Assembly (NCBI GenBank): GCA_038380795.1
Contig: CM076279.1
Span: 8,385,001-8,449,000, forward strand
Length of the DNA stretch: 64,000 nucleotides
Origin: Pyrocephalus nanus
Lineage: Eukaryota; Chordata; Aves; Passeriformes; Tyrannidae
Direction: 5' to 3'
Shown: positions 26,453-38,889 of the stretch, piece after piece
How positions within the stretch are numbered: the stretch's first letter is position 1
Layout of the letters: the number at the start of each line of letters is the position of its first letter
Program-made: the position numbers and the translations under genes
Notes under the pieces: model-generated
Told to the model about the DNA's origin: nothing
Databases searched by the model: none
Seen by the model: only the letters and a program-made list of their open reading frames with translations

Positions 26453-29400
26453 TCAGTATTTATCCTGTGGTTCATCTGCATCACTCGCCTCTGTTTCGCT
26501 GCTCTGAGAGAAATCTTGTGGGCTTTCTACTCTGTGCAGCTCCAGAAAACTAGTGATGAGTTTGGCAACTGCTTCCACATCACTGTGGAAAGGAAGAAAC
26601 AATGGAAGAGTTAGTGGAACTGTGGTGCTGACAAGACAAGAACAAACACACTAATTCTTGGGAGTAACTGCTTGGAGGGACTGCTGTATAAGACATAGAT
26701 CAGGACTGACATCAGCATCCCACACCAAGCCATTACTTCCACATCAGAACAAATCAATCCTTTCCCCAGTTCCTGCTGCCAGGGTCGTTATTATCAATGC
26801 TTAAAACAAATCCCCTGTTAACTGAATGTTAATACACTGAATGTTTGCAAGACAGCATTAATCTCCTCTGCCATTGCACAGCTGAGGAAGGCAAGTCCAG
26901 CAGACAAGCAGCACTAAAGGGATCTTAGACATCTAAATATCATCCTGATAAATGGTGTTACCCAAACATCTACAACGGAAAATCTTTAGGTTTAAAAGGT
27001 TTCCAAACTGAGTAACACAAGGTCCCAGCAGCAAGTCTGAAAGCTGAGCTCAGTCTCAATGACTGGCATTTCCCACCTTTCTCGACCTAATTTAACAAGT
27101 CCCCAGCGCACCTTCTGCAGCCCAGCACGGCACTCTGGGTCAGGGGGTGGGAGAATCCGGTGACAAAGCGCAGCACCACCACGTAACCCTTCCCAAAGTA
27201 GCGCACAACCTCCTCCTCCACGTTCACATCCCGGATCTCGCTCAGCAGAGCCACCACTGCAAACACACGTGGAGAACAGGGCAGGCTGTCAGCGGGGATG
27301 GAACCCTCAGCACTGAGGGACCCGCTTCATGGCATCCAAAAGACATGGTTATATCACCAAATATTACAAAATAACCTCTCAGGAAGAGATGTGCTCACAT
27401 CCCCTAAAGAGAAGTTGAGAAACATTAAACGTCCTGCTCTCCACAGCTCTCATCTTCCACCTCCAAACTGAACGGCGTAAAAACCAGGTCAGCTTAAGGA
27501 CATTCCAAATGTTGCCACACTGAGAGTTGCTTTGAATAAAAGCTCTGACATGGAAGAGGATCCTCTTCAGTTTGCAACAGAACTCCTGACTACACTGCAG
27601 GTTCTGTTAATCCAACAGCAAGCCCAAAAGACATCAGGTACTGCATTAAACTGAGCCCACTGAATAAGCTGCTTTAATTGCATATTATGTATCTGCAGGA
27701 TGCAACATTTCTGCTTGCATAGATCTAAATGTTTGCCTGCTACCAAAAGCAGATTAGATTACAGAATCCCAACTTCTGGATGCAAAAATTAAGTTTTTTT
27801 CCACCAGTCCCACCTGCCAAGCAGGATGGTCAAGCTGCAGGTTAGCATCCCAAAGGAATGGCTAAAATTATTCTGGAAAACAATGTGCAAGCCCAGCTAC
27901 CTTGGATTAAAATAATTAACAAGATGCATTCAGCACATGTAAAAAGCATTTGGGCCCTGAGAGGCAGATTGTTACATCTGCTGCTTGGGAACAAAGCAGA
28001 TCTGGAAGCAGATGCAACTTAATTGGAGTACAGAACTCCAGAGAAGCCATTAAATGGGCACAGATCCATTCCCTCTGCTGCTCACATCTTCCACCAGATG
28101 CTGCTTTCTCACCTTGTTCGTGGCCTCCTTTGGACAAGGTCAGTATTTTTTTGTACAGATTGAATGTTTTTAGGCAGACTGTTCCCTTGTTCTTATCAAA
28201 TACAGCTTCCTGTAAAATTGAAAAAGAAAAAACAAGATTTTCTTCAACACACCATCAATAGCTATGCTTCAATGTAAAATAAAAATAGTTCTGTGGGAAA
28301 ATAACTCAGTTACACAGAAAAATACATAGCTAGTTTAGAGACATTCCTCCATTATTAGACTGTGAAAATCACAGTCTTGCTCTTGGTTTTAACAGACTTT
28401 ACCATATCTCCTGTGTTACTTCTAGAGGGGAGTTAAAACTGGGTTCTTTGCCCCTCTTGCCACATTCCTTGTGTCATAAAAACTTTGCCTGGACTCAAAT
28501 GTGAACACTAACTTGTAACTCCTGTAATTTTCACTTCTGGTGTATGCACTTGGCATTCCAGAGCCGTGCTCCGTGGGCCAGGCTTCCACCAGCTCCCAAA
28601 TATCCCTGACAGTCCATGAAGAGAGGATGTCTTGTGTGTGAGTTGCACATTCTAATCCAACTCAGCTCAGTGGGGTGACAATCCTATATAATGGCTTGTT
28701 GCTGTCATTATAAACCAGCTTACACCATTCCTGTCCCAGAGGAAAAGAGCTGAGCATCCTGGAGGGTCAGAGCTCCCCTGTTTAATGTTCTGGCATTGGC
28801 TGGAAGGGAAAGTACAAAATGATGTGGTGGCAGCTGAATGTGCTGGTCATTCACTCTCTCTTATACAAGACAAGGCCACAAAACATTTTGGGGCAAATCT
28901 CCTCTTAAAAATACCCATGTTTAGCTTCATGTTTTCGTGTTTAAATAGTCAAAGAATCACTACCCTAATTCTAGTCCCAGTACAGCAACCCCAGAGGGTT
29001 TCCCCAAACCCAAACTGGTCTGTTTGGACTGAGCAAGTGTGTGGGGCTGCTGGAAGCAGCATCTGCCAAGTGCTTCTTACTCCCACCACCTCATTTCTGA
29101 GGTCAGCATCTTACCTCCCACTGCTCCAGGTTCTGTGCTGCCACAAAGAAACACCCAGCCATATAGAAGAGCTTCCATGCCAAGCTGTCTGAACAATGCA
29201 AAAAATACACAAATTTAACTCTTTTTTCCCCCCTCTTCCTTGGTATTCAAGCAGCTCTAAAAGCAGTAGCATGTTCCCTTTAAAGGCAATAAGAGGGAAA
29301 AAAGGTTTCTGGGGTGGAACATTTTTGCCTTTAGTTGTACTACAAGCTATTTTACAGCTCTCTCTCAGGATGAAAATAGAGAAATTCTTCACATTTTTCA

Positions 29401-31635
29401 GAGATTTCATTCACACTGGGCTTCAAACCACATAGAATTATAAGCATGTGTTATTATTGGCAAGGTTGTAACACTGCAGCTTTCTCTTCCCTACAAACAA
29501 AGGCATCTTAAAAGGCATCCACAGAACTGCCAACCACCAAATATTTGTGCTGCAGAGGACAAGGGTAAGGGACAATGAGAATTCACTGAAGCAAAAGGAA
29601 GCAGTTGGCCCTCCTGACAAACAAGCATTTGCATTTCACGTCCTGGAAATGTTTACATACAGCAGCCTGAGCAGTTTGCTTACTTAGGTTTTTATGCAAA
29701 AGCAGAATAGAACTGTGCTCAGGATGGTTTCAAAAGACTTGGTTGCAATGTCTTAAAATAAACAAGGCTGGTTTAGCTGGTGGCTCAAGCAGCTTTCACT
29801 GGATTCTGCTCGTTCATTAACAATACATGGATTGCATTGGCAGTGTATTCCTACACACCATTAAGTTTGAAAATTTGATGTTAACAGGATGCAGCAGGAG
29901 GATGACAGGGCAGCTGCCAGGAGAAATCCCAGAGCTGGAAGGAGAGCTGGCATTTGGTGCAGTCTGCTCTGCTGCAGGGGGGGAGCAGCAGGAGCTGTCT
30001 GAGCTCTGAAGGTGTCTGAGTAATCTCTGCCAGTGACGATGTGACAGTTTCCAGAGAAACAGAGCACTTCTGTCAGAGGCAAAGGAATCATTTCATTATG
30101 GGGGCAAAGAATCAGTGTGTGATTCTTCCCAGGAGAGCTGTGAGGACCAGCTAATCACATTTACAAATCACACACAGTACTAAATAGCATTATTAAAAAT
30201 ACTCTTGTAAATGGAAAGGGAGGCTGAGTAAGAAATAGAGCACTAAAGCCCAGTAAGTCATACAGGCAACAATTAGTATTGATTTTAACATTCATGTCAC
30301 AAAGTGGGACAGGTACCTCCAGTGCCTGTGTAAGGCCAGGCAGAAGCTGCACAGGAGTCATCAGCACAAAAAATAGATCAACAGGAAAGAAATAATTCTT
30401 CCAAAAAAATGATGGGCCATTACCTGCACTGTAATAAGCAGCAGCCAAACCTATGGAGGCTATTCCTAGGAGGAAAGAGGGGAGAATTAGAACAAAACAA
30501 AACAAAAATCTAAAATTCCCTGATGAAAAACATCACTTTTCAAAAAAGGACAAATATGACTGCAAGGTAAATCACTGAAATATATGAAAGTTGTTGGGTT
30601 TTTTTTCCCTAAACTCAGTATAAAAAAGGTTTGCATTCTGCAAAAGCACTACAAGCACAGGGGCTGAGTCAGAAATAAAAAAGCTGTAACACAACTGGGC
30701 CCAGAGCCTGGGAGGGACTCGGTGTAACCATTACACCACACTTCCTCTCAGCACAGCACAACTTGGAGCCTGCTGACACAAACACTTGCAACCCTTATTT
30801 GTCCCTTTAAGTGCCCTGCGGAGCCAAAAGAAAACTTCTGCAATTAAGTAGTGTCAGAAGCTGCCAGCTCCTTTCTTTCGGGGAAGGGGAAGCAGCTGAA
30901 GAGTCCCTCGTGTCCCAGAGGCTGCAACTGCAAAGATCTTGGCTCAGCATCACTGAAAGCAATGACAACCTCGTGGTGTCACTCAGCTGGAAAGCAGGAT
31001 ATGTCACATTTTCCCCACCAGCTCCCTCAGTAGAGCCCTAAGTAGTTTATTTTTCCTGTATATTAGTGTTTATAAAGATGCCTTTCAGAGCATCCTGTAT
31101 GACTTCCCATTTCATACACAGCATCCTTAAGAGTTCACCACCAACCTTTGGTTGGTGGTGAACTCTTAAGGATGCTGTGTATGAATCCATGATCCAATCC
31201 CAGCTGTGTATGAATCCATGATCCAACCCCAGCATGGCCACACTGCAGTTTTCCATTTCTGAAAACTGAGATGTTTTTCAGCCTAAGGATGCAGCCCCTT
31301 CAGAAGCTTCCCATTTATATTCCTGTATGGCATCTAATGTTCTGCTCTTGATCTTTCAGGACTCCCTTGGAATTCTGTTCACGAGCCCCTGAGGTTCTGC
31401 AGATGACAGGCTGAAAAACGAGCCGTGTCACACGCTGAGGAGGAGAATTCAGACTCGTTTAGCGGCTGAGCTAAAGGGAGAGTTCAAAGCACGATCATTC
31501 CTCTTCTGGAAAGAGGAGATGAGATGAGCAGAGGAGCACTGTGGTCTTACCAACACAGAGGGACCAGGAGCGGATGCCGGGTGACCTCTTCAGATGGAGG
31601 TGGGAACTCGTGCGGTTTTCAACCGACATGTACAT
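26453..31635 (-). CDS. CYBC1: CYBC1 (C17orf62/EROS), cytochrome b-245 chaperone 1 (complete)
   Basis: Seen: six minus-strand coding exons, 31551-31635 (ATG 31635-31633), 30424-30465, 29115-29188, 28113-28209, 27112-27256 and 26453-26582, all with GT/AG borders. They total 573 nt, 190 residues plus TGA; human is about 187. The protein starts MYMSVENRTSSHLHLKRSPG. It has two hydrophobic segments, residues about 24-42 (WSLCVGIASIGLAAAYYSA) and about 46-63 (AWKLFYMAGCFFVAAQNL), then EAVFDK, VEEEVVRYFGKGYVVVLR, FSHPLTQSAV, DVEAVAKLITSFLELH and an acidic serine-rich tail. Known role: an endoplasmic-reticulum chaperone that stabilises the gp91phox/p22phox heterodimer of the phagocyte NADPH oxidase. 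It is tail-to-tail with HEXD. A short upstream open frame overlaps its start codon. Confidence 0.96.
31111..31185. repeat. Perfect 36-bp inverted repeat with 3-nt loop
   Basis: Arm 31111-31146 begins 'ttcatacacagcatccttaa' and ends 'caccaccaacc'. The loop is 'ttt' (31147-31149). Arm 31150-31185 is its exact reverse complement. It sits in the CYBC1 intron between coding exons 1 and 2. Confidence 0.97.
31174..31231 (+). repeat. 29-bp direct repeat, 2 copies
   Basis: Units 31174-31202 and 31203-31231, both starting 'gctgtgtatgaatccatgat', differ at one base. The first unit overlaps the outer end of the hairpin's right arm. Confidence 0.93.
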
Positions 31636-31681
31636 CTTCCAAAGAAACTCCCCACAGCCCAGCGTGACTCATGAAACCTCA
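31636..31681 (-). other. CYBC1: CYBC1 5' UTR part of the start exon
   Basis: An acceptor-like TTTGTCCAG immediately before 31681 (minus strand) would start the exon that carries the CYBC1 start codon. This piece contains an upstream ATG at 31672-31670 whose 17-codon frame runs past the true start. Confidence 0.55.
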
Positions 31682-32370
31682 CTGGACAAACAAACAAAAA
31701 AGTAAGAACTTTAAATCACTGAGGAATCTTCTCCCCTCCTAGCACTTCTTCAAGATTTATCAAGTCTTAATCTACATTATGCAAGATGGCCAGGGGAAGA
31801 ACACAGTCTTTTGGCACAGGAAGAGCAATGTGCACACTTAAAACAACCACAAAGAAAAGCTGTTACAGGGAGAGTTGCATAACAACAACAGGAATATCTG
31901 AACTCTTGGAGAAACTTCTCCTTTTGGGTGGAAGAGTCACTTCCTTTCTATCACAGCCAGATTCCAGAAGAAAAGTGTGGAAAACAAGAATCAGGAACAA
32001 TGTTGTTCCTAATTCATGCAGCCCCTCAAACAAATAAAAGAAGAGCAATGGAAAGTTCTTGGACAGCATTTTTCCTGTCAGCTGAAAGGGCTGTGTGAAG
32101 GATTGGTCTGGGAGCTGGGGCAGGTCAGTGCTGCCTCCTGCACCTCTGACATCTCTCAGCCCTGGGGACACACCAGGAGGGGGCCACAGCCACAGCCAGG
32201 CAGAGCCAGTGTCCCATAATGACAGATGGCATTCCCATCTTCTAATCCAGCTCAAGAATACAAACCAGGAGCTTCCAACAACAAGTGTATCTGTCTGTCC
32301 TCAACAAGACCACGCCTTCAGCCTAGGCAGAAACTAACACTTTTTTTTTTTTTTTTGCTACTTAGAGCAT

Positions 32371-32526
32371 AAAATCATGGAGTCATTTAGGTTGAAAAAG
32401 ACCTTTAAGATCATGAAGACCAACCATTAAGCCAGCACTGCCCAGTCCACCACCAAACCACATCCTTAAGCACCAGTCCCACCGGGGATGGTGACTCCAC
32501 CACCTCCCTGGGCAGCCTGTCCCACA
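32371..32526 (-). mobile_element. CR1 LINE 3' fragment
   Basis: Reverse-complement CR1 3' end: 'aaaatcatggagtcatttag', 'gttgaaaaagacctttaaga', 'tcatgaagaccaaccatt', then 'cctccctgggcagcctgt'. It is preceded by a T-run at 32340-32356 and lies in the first CYBC1 intron. Confidence 0.8.
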
Positions 32527-33122
32527 GAACCAGTTGCAGGAGCTTGGCATTAGGCTGCTGTTAGCTGCCCATGATAACAGGTTTCCAGAAGAATGCCAGC
32601 ATTCAGCAGGTTTTCAATCACCATGAGAAACATGTAGAGAGCAGGCCCAAGCACATCCAGGTTCTCACAAAAGAAAAGTATGTGATTTTCAGTCCTTGGA
32701 TACAACAAGACACTCCTGCAGTTCTGCTCTACTTTGGACACAAAGCTCCAGGGGAGAGGATTTAGCCAAGCCCTTCAGTTAAACAAAAAAGCACCCCTGC
32801 CTTTGATTTTAATCTCTTAGCAACACATCTGAGAGCATCTGAAACCGAAAGAGCCGAAACCACTTATGCCTGAGACATGCTCTCATCTCCTCCGGATGTC
32901 AAGCATCAAATTTTAATTTTCAAATTACTCCTGCGAGCTACTCTCAATGTACCGGAAAATATCTCTGCACTTACAACGCCTTCTCCTGCCTGCAACCTAA
33001 AAGATACCTAAAGGTTATCAAAAGCACAGAGATCACCGCAGAAATCTGGGTGTATTTAGCAAATATTACACCCTATTTATAATTCACATGAGTAAAATCC
33101 ATTAATGCAAACTCTGATATCT

Positions 33123-33136
33123 CCCCCCCCCCCCCC
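33123..33136. repeat. Poly-C/poly-G tract
   Basis: An uninterrupted run of about 14 C inside the first CYBC1 intron. Such tracts are prone to slippage and sequencing error. Confidence 0.9.
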
Positions 33137-33812
33137 ATTCATTGAGCGAAGTCGTTAATCATTAACCATATTCATTTTCCATGCAAATGAGTCTTGGCTT
33201 AATGTTGGATACTCAACATCAATGGAATTGTCTCCCACAGGTTTCTGTTTGCAAGAGAGGGGCCTCACGGGATAAAAAGCACCAAGGCAGCTTCTTAAAC
33301 TTATATTTAATAAATAAATCATAAAAGTGGCTTTAAGCAAATACAAAAGTTCAACTATGAAAATTTTATGATTCCGGACAAAGAGGTGGTTTGGGGCTGC
33401 TGTTTCAATTCAATTCAATTTCAAAACCTCAATTTTGCTTGAATTTGTTGGGTTTGCCATTAAACCGATCTCCAGCACCAAAATAAACATTCATACGCTT
33501 CCTCCAAGCCCTGGGCTGAGGGCGAGGCAGCAAAAGCCATGGAAAGGAGCACCTGGAAAGCTTCACCGCCAATATCCATCAGGTCAGGGCCACACATCAG
33601 GCCGAATATTCTTTACAAAGCTCATTTTTCTTTACCTCCCAGTCCTGCACCTGCTCCCCCCACCCACAGCGTGGGGGGGGAGGCATGGGAGGACCCTCCC
33701 CACACAGGGACCAGCGCTGCCCAAACCCACCCAACGCGCGGGTTTTCTTCCCCCCATAACCCATAACCGAGGGCCCCCCTTCCCCCTGCCCTCCCCCCCG
33801 AGCCCGCGGTAC

Positions 33813-34020
33813 CTGCCCGGCTCCGGCCGCGATCTGAGGGACCCGCGGCCGCCGCGGCTCCCGCGCCCTCACACAGAGCCCGCCTCAGGGAGGGCCGGGC
33901 GCTGCCGCCGCCATTTTGAGTGCGGGCAAAGGACGGGCACGCGAACCGCCCCCCCCTTCCCCCCGGAGGGCAGCGCCAAGATGGCGGCGCGCTGCCAGTA
34001 CTCAACATGGCGCCTGTGCC
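33813..34020 (-). promoter_or_regulatory. CYBC1: CYBC1 CpG-island promoter and first non-coding exon
   Basis: A CpG-dense block with, on the minus strand, a donor CAG|GTACCG whose exon side starts at 33813; this would be the CYBC1 5' UTR exon. Two YY1-type motifs face away from each other: CAAAATGGCGGC on the minus strand (33907-33918) and CAAGATGGCGGC on the plus strand (33977-33988). YY1 motifs of this form usually sit just downstream of a TATA-less start and point along transcription, so the minus-strand copy fits CYBC1 and the plus-strand copy suggests a divergent transcript. Confidence 0.7.
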
Positions 34021-34228
34021 TGTGGGTGCTGCCGGAGTGAGAGTGTCGGTGTCCCCGTGGCTATATTACCTTAGCGGTGCTAAAAACGAGGGGAAGGCTC
34101 GTGCGTTGGCGGAGGAGAGGTGTGCAGTGCTGTAGGGTGAGGCTGAGTGTGCGGGAGAGCCTCTCTGGGCACAGCTTGATAGACCCGCTCTGGGTGAGGT
34201 GGAGACGGCCCCGTGCGTGAGGGGCTTA

Positions 34229-34440
34229 GGGAGCACCACTGAAAAGAGTCTGGCACAATCCTCTTGGCAACCCTTGGAGATATTTATATGCATTGATGAG
34301 ATCCTTCTTGGTCTTCTCTAGACTAACCAGGCCAAGCTCCCACAGTCTTTCCTCAGAGAGATGCTCCAGACCCCTCATCATCTCTGCAGTCTCTCCTGGA
34401 CCCTCTCCAGTAGCTCCTTGTCTTTCTTGTACTGCTTTTA
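34229..34440 (-). mobile_element. CR1 LINE internal fragment
   Basis: Antisense CR1 body: 'ggagcaccactgaaaagagt', 'ctagactaaccaggccaagc', 'tcccacagtctttcctcaga' and 'tctcctggaccctctccagt' are standard reverse-complement CR1 landmarks. It lacks the 3' tail. Confidence 0.85.
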
Positions 34441-37407
34441 CACCTGGTAATACTTCTTATCTCTGTGGACGGGCAGGAGGCTGCAGGAGGATGAGAGTTT
34501 TAGTGGTTTTTCAGTGTCACAAAGTTTTCTCAGTGGCTGCTCAGAGAAGTCCCACAGTGGGACCTGGATTCCCACTGAACTGACTGTTTAAAGTTTCCCA
34601 GTCTTCCAAATGTGACTCTTGATATTTGTGAAAGGTTTTGCTCCTGCTGTTGTTTTTGTGTTTTTTTTTTCTTTTTTTCCATTAGTAAATTGTATCTGTT
34701 GCCAATATGTTGTTTTATTCCAAGTTCAGTAATACTTGGTATTTTTAAGCCTTAGCTTTCAGCTTTGATAGCTATGGTGGTTATGATAATTGAATGCAAG
34801 GTGTTTTTGTATAGCTTTTGCAATTGTAAACAGAATCCTCAAAAAATTCATGTCATTGTTCAAAAAAAAAAAACTCATAGGGATTTGCAAAGCTGAAATA
34901 TCAGTGATAATCTCACGGTTCAACACTGGTGTCATTACTTTTGTGAACTGTGTATCAGCTAAAGGGTTGGGTTTGAAAATCTGTTGTTTGGAGAGGAAAG
35001 TTTCTGGTTCATTTGAAATACTGAGTGGCTTTCCTGTCGAGAACAAGTAGGCTACATTTGGAAAATCCTTTGTGTTTCAGTTAAACATCATTCTCATGGA
35101 AAAAGCTGTTCCTGTTCAATCCATTACAGCAACTGCTCATGGCAGGCAGAAGGGGTGAAGTGAAAACATCTGTAGTCTCGCTGAACTTCTTCAATTCCTG
35201 TTATGTAAGTTGGGGTATAACTTCACCTACAAATGGTATTTGGTCCTCTCTCCGTTGCACAGGAATGTCCTTCCTGGATGACATCTGATACCAACTGATC
35301 TGCACTTTTTGTGTAATTCTGTTAATGGGAAAAGGCACTGAGGAACTGCAAGAATGAATTGGCCTCCCTGTGAGTCACGAGGTACCAGCTGCTGGATTTG
35401 GATGAAAAATAGGAAGTAATAAGTATCACGTGTCCTCAACCCAAACAAGCAGCTGACTGAGTCTTCTGGGAAGAAATTTATGTCTAATCAGTTGTCAATC
35501 AGCAACTGGTTTCTGTGGAAACCAAATATTAAGCCATTTTGAGTGATACAAAACAAAAGACTTCTTGTGTCTAGAGCAGAGTGAAATAAGTAAGAAATTC
35601 ATCTGTCCCCTGTGCTCAGCATAAACCACACAACACATCACTTTGTTTTAATCTTGTTACTAACTGCAAAAATATTGCAATTCTGCACTTCTGCAGTTCT
35701 GCAAAGGCCATGGGCAGATAACCTGATATGACTTAAGTTAATTATGAAGTTAGAGAGAAATTTTTGTGGGAAATGCCACGCACATGCTCAAAACTGGAAT
35801 GTGGCAAAGATCCTTGTGAGCTTCTGCTATCTGTTAATGATTCTTACAGCATTTTTTCTTAAAATGCACATTTTGAAGCAGATGAGTGGTGTTATGCCTG
35901 CCAAATAAAAAAAGGGAGACGAAACACATTTTAAAAGGCTGATCTTGGGCTTGAAGGACAGCATAAATTCCACAATGTGTTGCTGCAGAAACAAAAACTA
36001 TTTGCCAAAATAAACATTTGGGAATATGTAATTGACTATTTGTAGACTTTTTGCTCAGTAATAAAAAAAATAGATTTCCTGGAAGTATAGAAATGCAATT
36101 TGTAGAGTAAATACACTTGTAACTGTTAATTCACTGATCTAAACCCCAGAACATGCAGATATAACAGAACTGGCCTTTATTTTGCATTAGTTTGACACTC
36201 CTGTATTTCTGGTCCTTTTTCCTAATTTCAGACCATTCTCCTAAATATTCCTTTCTACCTCCTTGCACTTCTTTTTTTTTTTTTTTTTTTTTTTTTTCCC
36301 TCCAAGGTCTTACACTTAGAGATTCAGCTGTGCAATCAGCATGTGATCTCATCAGCATGCCAGGAGAAATTCCCAGAGCACCTGACCCTCAACAGTTGGT
36401 TGGAAGCACCCCCAGCCCAGGGTTGTTTTGTGGCAGGACGGAATTGGCTGCGAGTCCCGGTAGAAATGAGCTCATCCCAAGGAGTGAGCTGTGCCTGGGG
36501 TCCCCTGACCTCTGTGGGAACAGTGTGTGTGCAGCCTGCAGAGCACTGATTTCATGGAGGATGTATTTACCAGCTGCAGCCAGGATTCAGTGCCCAGTTT
36601 TGAGTGCTGCCTGTGCTGTCCCCGAGGTGAGGAGGCATTCACAGCTGGCAGTGCCTGCAGAACTGATGTTCAGCCTGTAACACTTTCTTCAGTTGCTTGC
36701 AACAATTTGTTTTCACAGGGAAATACTTATTTCTGCATTTTATTCAGGGTGTAAACGTTTCAGGCCCAGGGAGAAATGTTACATGGAGGGATGGAGGCCA
36801 AATACATCAAGAGTGGCCCTAAAAGCAAGTAATGCCTTTAAGTGCTACCTACTGTTGCCATAGGAAAGCTTTTAGCTGGTGAGGTTTTTGGGAAGTAGCT
36901 TTGCAAAGGTGGTAACTGTTACCTCCCCAGGGCTCATTAAAGCAGGATGGTGCTTTAATGTTGTCTCAGGTTGTCAGGCCTGGTGTGAGAGGGGTCATGG
37001 ATCTGGTGTCCTGTGGGAAAGTGGCATCCATAGCTAAGGGAAAGCAGAGGGTGCTCTTGGCAATAAAATACATGAGACATGTAATTATCTAATGATTTCA
37101 CAAGTATGATCTTATACTGTGCACTGAAACAGAGACTCTTTGCACACCCTTCAGTTTGTATCAGTTTTTGCTCTTTTTGTTTGAATCCTTACATTGAAAA
37201 TAATTCAGTCCAGGTATTCCTAAGCCAGAGGATGAAATAGGGATACTTAAGGTTTGTACCTAAGATGTCTTTAATATTTCTGCAGATGTTTCAATTCCAT
37301 GCAGTTATCTGGCTTTCATTGTGAACATGAAGAAATATGGGGGGAAATTTAATCTACTGCCCTTTGATGATGTGCAGAAGCACAACCAGTCCTGTAACAG
37401 ATGAGTA

Positions 37408-37592
37408 AATTGGTTGCCCAGAGAGGTTGTAGATCCCCATCCCTGGAAGTATCCAAAGCCAGGTTGGACAGAGATTGGAGTAACCTAGTCTAGTGGAAGG
37501 TGTCCCTGTCCCAGGTGTCCCATGGCAGGGGGGTGGAACAAGATGACCTTCAAAAGTCCCTTCCAACCCAAACTATTCTGTGATTTTGTGAA
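37408..37592 (+). mobile_element. CR1 LINE 3' fragment
   Basis: 'tggttgcccagagaggttgt', 'ccaggttggacagagattgg', 'cccatggcaggggggtggaa' and 'cccttccaacccaaactatt', with the tail 'ctgtgattttgtga'. Confidence 0.9.
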
Positions 37593-38889
37593 ATAAAAAA
37601 TACTTCAAATATGATCTGCCCAGTTGCAGCAACATCCAAAGCTGTCGTGTCTTTTGAAGAATCACAAGATCAATTTTGGATAAATATAAGTATAATCATA
37701 AAAAATGTGAAACAGAAGGATTTTAGCAACACATTCCTAATTTAGAACTTTCTTCTGTGCTATCTCCATAATGTTCAATGCAACTATGGCTGTTGTATCC
37801 AGGTGGAATAAACTGGGAGGTTTGCACAGCTTTTTAGTATGAAAATACTCATTCAAAGGAACAGGAAAGAAGATGTCAAGTGATGCTGCATTCCAGATGG
37901 AATTGCTAGGAAATGCAAATTCTTAGGTGGAATAGGGATTGCTCTGGGATGGCTGTGGTGCTTTTAAAAAGCTTGTGTTAATATGCTAATGTGAAATGTG
38001 AGAGTGTTTTGAATGAAGAGGACAGAGACACAGAAAATGATTTACCAAAGCTATTACAGTTTTTACCTCAAGCCAGGATTAGTGATATGTTCCAGCGTTT
38101 ATGTAAATCAACAGCAGCTTATTTTCCTTTAAATGGGCAGTAAGAAAACGTTTCCGTTTGCTTTCATTATGGTAAAGGTAAGGAATTCTTGATTTCTTTA
38201 ACCTCAATTACAACTCACCTGTAGTCTGTAAATTAAAGAATAAAAGCCCACATTATTTTTGCATTCTTCTCTGAGGTTATCTTTAGTATCCTTAAAACCA
38301 CACGAGTGGTTAGAGCTGTGTCCTTGGGTGACAAACCCCTGTGGCCGTGCCTGTCTCCAGCCCTTGTGCCCAAAACCTGTCTGTGGATTAAGGCGTTGGA
38401 GCTCCCTGGAACAGGAGGGGATTTCCCGGGGGCTCTGGGTAAAGGAAAGTTGCAGTTCAGGCAGGAAATCGCACGTTCGTTGGAAGTTCTGCGGTTTGAT
38501 TTGTATAATGTCATTTTACAGCAGAAAAACTTCCCTGCGCAGCTGTAGGCGTGTGCTGTGCGTGTGTTCACGGGGGTTAAAGGAGCAGCAAGATGGGGAT
38601 TGAACCTTTCCATCAAAGTACCACAACCCGGGGCTTAGAAAGACAAGAGATCATAAGCACCTTAATTAATATTTTGGGCCCTCTGAGGCAGTGGGAGGCT
38701 GATGTGCCTGTTTAATAACGCTGTACATAAACGTTTGCAATTCCTGCCTGCGAACAGCATCGCTGGTTACTTGGGTTTTGTTACCGCAGCACCCCGGTTA
38801 AATAAAACAGTGATGGTGCTGTATTTACCAACTCGCAGGGTGTCGTTTAATTTTAAAATTAAAATCAGAAACGAGAAATCGGGGGTTGA

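Larger units (their letters stand above)
34021..38880. other. Intergenic region between CYBC1 and NARF
   Basis: About 4.9 kb between the two CpG islands. It holds CR1 pieces at 34229-34440 and 37408-37592, a T-run of about 27 at 36271-36297, and otherwise AT-rich unique sequence. No exon with splice sites plus a conserved protein motif was recognised on either strand; open frames here are short and lack family features. Confidence 0.6.

Noticed and set aside
36271..36297. A long T-run that could mark a retrocopy tail
   Set aside because: No adjacent intronless gene copy or target-site duplication was seen, so it is treated as a simple repeat.
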